Part shown: positions 37,492 to 42,044 of the stretch, piece by piece
Position numbering within the stretch: the stretch's first letter is position 1
Layout: each line of letters starts with the position of its first letter
Source: an uncultured Clostridia bacterium
Lineage (GTDB): Bacteria; Bacillota; Clostridia; Christensenellales; Borkfalkiaceae
Length of the DNA: 42,044 nucleotides
Assembly (NCBI GenBank): GCA_944363555.1
Contig: CALVUL010000033.1
Location: 1-42,044 of the forward strand
Reading direction: 5' to 3'
Made by a program: the position numbers and the translations under genes
Notes under the pieces: generated by a model
The model's input: only the letters and a program-made list of their open reading frames with translations
What the model was told of the DNA's origin: nothing
The model's database searches: none

Positions 37492-37523
37492 TTTGCCGCA
37501 GCCTGAAATCAAGCCGCGGCAAA
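37492..37523 (-). other. Hairpin between pgi and glgB
   Basis: TTTGCCGC (37492-37499) and GCGGCAAA (37516-37523) pair, with a further GCC/GGC pair inside. There is no good T-tail on the minus strand, so it could be a partial attenuator or an mRNA-stabilising stem between pgi and the glg genes. Confidence 0.45.
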
Positions 37524-37530
37524 AATACCT

Positions 37531-38982
37531 TTAACAGATATATTCTTCTTTTTTCGTTTTGACCGCCTGCATTTCTTCCCTGATGTGTTCGTAGCCCTTT
37601 CTGCCGAGAAGCGCGTACGTCGCGTTCTTGCCGGCTTCCACGCCCGGTTGATTGTAAGTATCGATGCCGAGCATTTCGCCGCAAAACGCCGTTTCCATTT
37701 CGTAAAAATATAAGAGTTCGCCGATGGTGAAGGGATTGACTTCCGGCAGATAGATCGTCCTGTTCGGGCGGTGCGCCGCCGTGAGCGCGTACTCGGTGGC
37801 TTTCCGTTCGGCGTCGATGAGTTCGTTCATCGTGTGCCCGCAGAGGAAGTTGACATCCGGAATATCCTCGCAGCCGTCGGAAATGACGCATTCCGTGCGG
37901 TAGCGATCCACCGCGAGAAAGGTAACGACTTTATCGAACGGCCCTTCGCGGTAAAGCTGCACCTGCGAATGCTGGTCGGTTACCCCCAGCGCCTTGACGG
38001 GCGTCTGCCCCGCGTAAACGCTTTCGCCCGAAAGGGTTTCCGCCTTGCCGAGGCTTTCCGCCCACAGCTGGCAGTACCAATCGGACATATAGCGCAGCGA
38101 ATCGGCATAGGGCATCATTACGGAAATGTTTTTGCCCCGCTTCATCGAAAGATAGGAAAGCGCGGCGGACATCAGCGCGGGGTTCTTTCTGAAGCGTTCC
38201 TCTTTGCAAAGTTTATCCATAAACGCCGCGCCCGCGAGCATCTGGCGGATATCGATCCCCACCGCCGCGGCGGGCAGCAGCCCCACAGGGCTGAGTTCGG
38301 AAAACCTGCCGCCCACGCCGTCGGGAATATAATATGTCTTGAATCCTTCCTGCTTTGCGAGTTTGATGAGGTTGCCTTTCTTTTCGGAAGTGGTGGCGAT
38401 GATGTGTTTCGCCGCGTCCTTGCCGAGTTCTTTTTTCAGCATGTCGTAGATGATGAGGTACTGCGACATCGTTTCGCTCGTGGAGCCGCTTTTTGTGATG
38501 ACGTTGAACATCGTCTTTTTCACGTCGATAACGTCGAACAAAGAGCGCATGCGTTCGGGATCGACGTTATCCTCCACATAAAAGCGGGGACCCTTTCTTT
38601 TGGTTTTGGAAAGGTCGTTGTAACGCATGTGTTTGAGCGCCTGCATCACGGCGATGGGGCCGAGCGCCGAACCGCCGATGCCGAGCACCACGAACGCGTC
38701 GTATTTCCTGCGGATCTCCCGCGCCGTGACGAGAATATCGGCGACGACTTCCGCCTGATTGTAGGGAAGTTCCGTCCATCCCATCATGCCCGTGCCGCGC
38801 TTTTGCTGCACTTTTGCGAACGCGGCGGCAAAACGTTCCTTTTCCGCCCGCAGATCCGCCTGCGCGATCCCCTGACCTTCGCCGACGAACTCCGCCATCA
38901 TGTTGTTATAATCGAATCTCAAACGCATGGACTTTTGCCATTTCGCGTGAAGATATTTCGCCTTCATCCTCTTTGTTTCCAT
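37531..38982 (-). CDS. pgi: Glucose-6-phosphate isomerase
   Basis: This 483-residue enzyme interconverts glucose-6-P and fructose-6-P. It shows VVLGIGGSALGP (98-109), the phosphate-binding SGSTSETM near 165, GVGGRFSELSPVGLLP (about 222-237) and NQPGVEAGKN with the catalytic Lys near the C-terminus. The start is uncertain. The ATG at 38982 directly abuts AAGG, and a second ATG five codons on lies just behind AAAGAGG, so the true start could be either. It is the first gene after a TTGACA/TACAAT promoter and feeds the glycogen genes behind it. Confidence 0.96.
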   Translation of the reverse strand: METKRMKAKYLHAKWQKSMRLRFDYNNMMAEFVGEGQGIAQADLRAEKERFAAAFAKVQQKRGTGMMGWTELPYNQAEVVADILVTAREIRRKYDAFVVLGIGGSALGPIAVMQALKHMRYNDLSKTKRKGPRFYVEDNVDPERMRSLFDVIDVKKTMFNVITKSGSTSETMSQYLIIYDMLKKELGKDAAKHIIATTSEKKGNLIKLAKQEGFKTYYIPDGVGGRFSELSPVGLLPAAAVGIDIRQMLAGAAFMDKLCKEERFRKNPALMSAALSYLSMKRGKNISVMMPYADSLRYMSDWYCQLWAESLGKAETLSGESVYAGQTPVKALGVTDQHSQVQLYREGPFDKVVTFLAVDRYRTECVISDGCEDIPDVNFLCGHTMNELIDAERKATEYALTAAHRPNRTIYLPEVNPFTIGELLYFYEMETAFCGEMLGIDTYNQPGVEAGKNATYALLGRKGYEHIREEMQAVKTKKEEYIC

Positions 38983-39015
38983 CCTTTTCTTTTTTCTAAT
39001 GTTTTACTTACTATT

Positions 39016-39044
39016 ATTGTAATATAAATCGCGGCAAATGTCAA
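39016..39044 (-). promoter_or_regulatory. Main promoter of the pgi-glycogen operon
   Basis: On the minus strand TTGACA (39039-39044), a 17-base spacer and TACAAT (39016-39021) make a strong sigma-A promoter about 35 bases before pgi. No other clear promoter or terminator was found between here and the end of tex, so it may drive about 14 kb. Confidence 0.8.
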
Positions 39045-39104
39045 TACTAATTTTGATATTTTTTGTCTTTTCCGCAATAAAAAACGCGTTTCGGAAAAAC
39101 GAGA

Positions 39105-39144
39105 GAAGGCGGATCTCCTTCCGGAAAACCGCCTTCGTTTTTTT
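39105..39144 (-). terminator. Terminator after the sugar isomerase gene
   Basis: GAAGGCGG (39105-39112) and CCGCCTTC (39129-39136) pair. The best T-run is on the plus strand (seven T), while on the minus strand the tail is CTCTCGTTTTT. It separates the hpf-isomerase unit from the pgi promoter. Confidence 0.6.
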
Positions 39145-39147
39145 CGC

Positions 39148-39942
39148 TTAAAAAATCTTATCCGCCAGTTCCGAGAGAAAGCCGACGGACTCTTTGAGTT
39201 CCTTCAAATCGCCGTAATCGCCCTGATACGCCTCCACCAAAAGCGCGCCGCCGAACCCGACGTCTCTGAGCCGCCTGAACAATTCCCCGAAATCGAAACA
39301 GCCCTTGCCCGGAAGGCGCATTTTTCCGTCCGCGTCGATATCGGAAAGGTGCACCGTGGCGATGTTTTCGCCCATATCTTCGATGAAATCGCCGTAAAAC
39401 ACGCCGCTCTGGCGCGCCTGTTTGATGTCGAGCACGCCTTTCAGCCCGGGGCAGCGGCTTGCGACTTCGCGGAAAAAGCCCTTGAAATTGTAATAACACC
39501 AGTGCACCGTTTCGTAACTCAGCGTCACGCCATGCGCGGCGCAAAGGGAGAAAATACGGCGCGTAACTTCCCCGATCCTGTCGTAATCCATCGCGACGGG
39601 CGTTTTCTTCATCCGCGCCACGCCGTGAAACGTGTAATACTTTGCGCCGATCTCCTCCGCCGCCTGCATCGCGCCTTCTAAAATTTCAAAGGAATCCTCC
39701 GCCGCGCGGGGATTCACGCTGTACAGCTGCGGTTCGAACTGCGTGGTCAGGGTATGTACGGAATGCACTTTCGTGCCCCCGCAAAGCCGTTCTTTCAGCA
39801 AACCGCCGAAAGCGCGGCTGTATTCCCTGTAGGTGGAAAAAAAGACTTCCGTTACGGGGATTTTTTCTTCGCATAAGTAAGAGAGCGCGTCCTCCGTGGT
39901 TTTCCGCACGAAGAGCGACGCCGTCGATACGCCGATCTCCAT
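39148..39942 (-). CDS. Sugar phosphate isomerase/epimerase-like TIM-barrel protein
   Basis: This 264-residue protein fits the xylose isomerase-like/AP endonuclease 2 superfamily. It starts MEIGVSTASLF, with VHSVHTLTTQFEPQ near 60-73, KYYTFHGVARMK near 101-112, LSYETVHWCYYN with a metal-type Glu near 141-152, GVLDIKQARQSG near 168-179, TVHLSDIDADGKMRLPGKG with the His/Asp pair near 195-213, and LLVEAYQGDYGD at the end. Metal ligands typical of these isomerases (Glu, Asp, His, Glu) are in place. The sugar or cyclitol substrate is not readable. It follows hpf by 16 bases with a GAGGCGG ribosome site, an unusual partner for a ribosome hibernation factor. Confidence 0.85.
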   Translation of the reverse strand: MEIGVSTASLFVRKTTEDALSYLCEEKIPVTEVFFSTYREYSRAFGGLLKERLCGGTKVHSVHTLTTQFEPQLYSVNPRAAEDSFEILEGAMQAAEEIGAKYYTFHGVARMKKTPVAMDYDRIGEVTRRIFSLCAAHGVTLSYETVHWCYYNFKGFFREVASRCPGLKGVLDIKQARQSGVFYGDFIEDMGENIATVHLSDIDADGKMRLPGKGCFDFGELFRRLRDVGFGGALLVEAYQGDYGDLKELKESVGFLSELADKIF

Positions 39943-39958
39943 ATCGCCCGCCTCGGGA

Positions 39959-40492
39959 TCAGATTTCCGGATCGATGAGACCGAGGCTGCCGTCGCTGCG
40001 CTTATAAAGCACTTTTATGCTCTGCGATTTCAGATCGAAAAAGATGAAGAAGGAATGCCCGAGCATATCCATTTCCTCCACCGCTTCCTCCACGAGCATC
40101 GGCTTTAACTTGAAACGCTTTTCCTTCACGATGCCCTCTTTCGCGGGGCGGATCTCCTCTTCCGGCTCGTAAACGCGCTGTTCCTTGAAGGCGTTGTTTT
40201 TCTGCGCCTTGTCGAACTTCGTGCGGTATTTTCTGATCTGCCCTTCGATCTTCGGCAAAACCTTGTCGATGTTGTCGTAAAAATTATCGCTGATCTCCTG
40301 CGCGCGGACGATCCTTCCCTGATATTCGAGCATCACCTCTGTCTTTAAGGAGATGTTTTCCTTTTTGAAATACACCTTGCACTTGGTGTCGGGCCCGTCG
40401 AAATATTTATCGAGTTTTTCCAGTTTCTGTTCGACGATGCGTTTGAGATGATCGCTTGCCTGATAATTTCTTTCGATGATTTCGATGTTCAT
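39959..40492 (-). CDS. hpf: Ribosome hibernation promoting factor, long form
   Basis: This 177-residue protein pairs ribosomes into inactive 100S dimers when growth slows. Residues 1 to about 100 are the HPF/YfiA domain (IIERNYQASDHLKRIVEQKLEKLD split over the first helix, then YFKKENISLKTEVMLEY). Residues about 120-177 form the C-terminal dimerisation domain with KRFKLKPMLVEEAVEEMDML and GHSFFIFFDLKS. A charged linker joins them. AGGAGG precedes the ATG. It lies 82 bases after clpC, so stress-linked genes stand together. Confidence 0.96.
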   Translation of the reverse strand: MNIEIIERNYQASDHLKRIVEQKLEKLDKYFDGPDTKCKVYFKKENISLKTEVMLEYQGRIVRAQEISDNFYDNIDKVLPKIEGQIRKYRTKFDKAQKNNAFKEQRVYEPEEEIRPAKEGIVKEKRFKLKPMLVEEAVEEMDMLGHSFFIFFDLKSQSIKVLYKRSDGSLGLIDPEI

Positions 40493-40574
40493 AAATAAGC
40501 CTCCTGTAAAAGAATTATCACCCCGTTTTTCGGGTTCCTTATAAATATATTCTACGCCGGAAGGGCGTTTCCCT

Positions 40575-42044
40575 TTATTTTCGGGAACGGAACACGAGTT
40601 TTTCCCCGTCGCTGTCCACCGTTACCGTTTCGCCTTCCCGCACGCCGCCTCTTAAAACCTCGTCCGAAAGGGGATCTTCCACCAGCCGCTGGATGTTTCT
40701 CTTTAACGGGCGCGCGCCGTATTCGTCGTCATACCCGCTTTCGGTAACGAAATCGAGCGCCGCCTTCGTTACCGAAAGCCCGATCCCCATATCCGCCATC
40801 CGCTTTTTCAGCCCGCCGAGCAGGATCTCCACGATGCGCCCCGCGTCCTCTTTGCCGAGTCTGGAAAAGATCACGATGTCGTCCACGCGGTTCAAAAATT
40901 CCGGACGGAACTGCGCTTTGAGCGCGTCGCGGATCCGTTCGCTCATCCGTTCGTATTCCGCGGCGGCGCCTGCCGCGCCGAACCCGAGGGAAGCGCCCGC
41001 CGCCTCGCTCGCCCCCGCGTTGGAGGTCATGATGATGATGGTGTTGCGGAAGTTCACCAGCCTGCCGCGGCTGTCGGTCAGCCTGCCGTCGTCGAGGATC
41101 TGCAGCATCAGATTGAAAATATCGGGGTGCGCCTTCTCGATCTCGTCGAAAAGCACCACGGAGTAGGGCTTCCGCCTTACCTTTTCCGTAAGCTGACCCG
41201 CTTCGTCGAATCCGACGTACCCCGGGGGCGCGCCGATGAGTTTCGCCACGGAATGCTTTTCCATATATTCGCTCATGTCGATGCGGATCAGATTCCGCTC
41301 GTCGTCGAACAGACATTCCGCAAGCGCCTTGGAAAGTTCCGTTTTGCCGACGCCCGTAGGGCCCACGAAGATGAAACTGCCGAGAGGGCGGTTGACGTCG
41401 TTGAGCCCCGCGCGGGCGCGGCGGATGGCGCGGCACACCGCCTTCACGGCGGCGTTTTGCCCGATGACGCGTTTCGTCAGTTCGTCTTCCAGCCGCAAAA
41501 ACCGTTCCGCTTCCGACTCCGTCAGTTTCGCCGCGGGGATACCGGTCTGCGCCGCCACGATCTTGGCGACGTCGTCCTTATGGATCTCGAGGTTGGTTTT
41601 CAAGCGGATCTCTTCCTGCCGATCGCGCATTTCCTCGAGTTCCGCGGAGATCTTGTCGAGTTCCTTTTCATATTTCGCCGCCGCGGCATCGTCGCCGTGT
41701 CGGTAAGATTCGTTCCGTAACGGCACCGTCCGGCGGAATTCCCGTTCCTTTTCCCGCACCGCTTCGGGCAGATTGTAACTGTCGAGCCGCACGCGGGAGG
41801 CGGCCTCGTCGATGAGGTCGATCGCCTTATCCGGCAGAAATCGGTCGGCGATATACCGATCGGAAAGGGTTACCGCCGCCTCGATGGCGTCGTCGCAGAT
41901 CGTTACCTTGTGATGCGCCTCGTAGCGGTCCCTGAGCCCTTTCAGGATCTCGACGCTCTCTTCCGCCGTGGGCGCGTCCACCAAGATCGGCTGGAACCGC
42001 CGTTCCAGCGCGGGATCTTTTTCGATATATTTGCGGTATTCGTC
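40575..42044 (-). CDS. clpC: ClpC-type AAA+ ATPase, C-terminal part (runs off the right edge)
   Basis: The gene enters from the right edge and is open for 489 codons to its stop at 40575; the N-terminal domain and the first Walker A lie outside the window. Visible are the end of the first AAA+ module (RYIADRFLPDKAIDLIDEAASRV), a short middle region of about 70 residues, then the second module with GPTGVGKTELSKALAE, VVLFDEIEKAHPDIF, TSNAG, the Arg finger in EFLNRVDDIV and GARPLKRNIQRLVEDPLS. The short middle domain argues for ClpC and against ClpB. A SLGFG loop after TSNAGASEAAGA is the likely ClpP-binding site. It unfolds proteins for ClpP. No regulatory partner genes are in view. Confidence 0.93.
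   Translation of the reverse strand, partial: DEYRKYIEKDPALERRFQPILVDAPTAEESVEILKGLRDRYEAHHKVTICDDAIEAAVTLSDRYIADRFLPDKAIDLIDEAASRVRLDSYNLPEAVREKEREFRRTVPLRNESYRHGDDAAAAKYEKELDKISAELEEMRDRQEEIRLKTNLEIHKDDVAKIVAAQTGIPAAKLTESEAERFLRLEDELTKRVIGQNAAVKAVCRAIRRARAGLNDVNRPLGSFIFVGPTGVGKTELSKALAECLFDDERNLIRIDMSEYMEKHSVAKLIGAPPGYVGFDEAGQLTEKVRRKPYSVVLFDEIEKAHPDIFNLMLQILDDGRLTDSRGRLVNFRNTIIIMTSNAGASEAAGASLGFGAAGAAAEYERMSERIRDALKAQFRPEFLNRVDDIVIFSRLGKEDAGRIVEILLGGLKKRMADMGIGLSVTKAALDFVTESGYDDEYGARPLKRNIQRLVEDPLSDEVLRGGVREGETVTVDSDGEKLVFRSRK

Overview
The window looks like chromosomal DNA of a spore-forming member of the Clostridia with fairly high GC. The evidence is a yabP-yabQ-divIC sporulation/division cluster, the zinc-binding form of L31, long-form HPF, ClpC, a paired GlgC/GlgD, strong AGGAGG-type ribosome sites and consensus sigma-A promoters. 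It may be a gut lineage, but that is inference. No insertion sequence, prophage, CRISPR array or rRNA was seen. From 13.5 kb to the right end almost every gene lies on the minus strand.

Layout. 0-1.5 kb: a RelE/YafQ-RelB/DinJ toxin-antitoxin pair with its promoter and terminator, a perfect 27-base palindrome, a decayed small gene, and tRNA-Pro(GGG). 1.5-6.1 kb: a GNAT acetyltransferase and an AraC-type regulator on the plus strand, facing a translationally coupled pair of GH36 alpha-galactosidase and SGNH esterase. 6.2-12.0 kb: rpmE, then a DUF1385-PrmC fusion, prfA, an aspartate-type aminotransferase and a Re-citrate synthase-like gene cut by an in-frame TAA. 12.1-13.5 kb: a zinc-ribbon alcohol dehydrogenase-like gene on the plus strand. 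13.5-18.1 kb: gyrB-gyrA. 18.1-18.4 kb: a 47-residue four-CXXC protein that is easily overlooked. 18.4-21.4 kb: yabP-yabQ-divIC-ppx/gppA-M50 protease. 21.4-24.5 kb: a PfoR-like PTS IIC protein, a metallophosphoesterase, an uncharacterised protein that may be spore-related, and acpP. 24.5-39.0 kb: one long run, pgi-glgB-glgC-glgD-glgA-glgP-GH13-alkD-like-tex, behind a consensus promoter. 39.1-42.0 kb: a TIM-barrel sugar isomerase, hpf and the C-terminal part of clpC, which runs off the window.

The genes fit together most clearly in the glycogen operon. Pgi links fructose-6-P and glucose-6-P, GlgC/GlgD make ADP-glucose, GlgA and GlgB build branched polymer, and GlgP and the GH13 enzyme break it down. 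Release-factor genes also sit together: prfA is directly preceded by the methyltransferase that modifies its product. The most unusual items are the nonsense codon in the Re-citrate synthase-like gene, the membrane-anchored PrmC fusion, the four-CXXC miniprotein next to a perfect 22-bp palindrome, an identical 10-mer (GGCATATATT) in front of yabP and the uncharacterised 210-residue gene, and a likely homopolymer slip in yabQ. I found no convincing wholly new multi-gene system.
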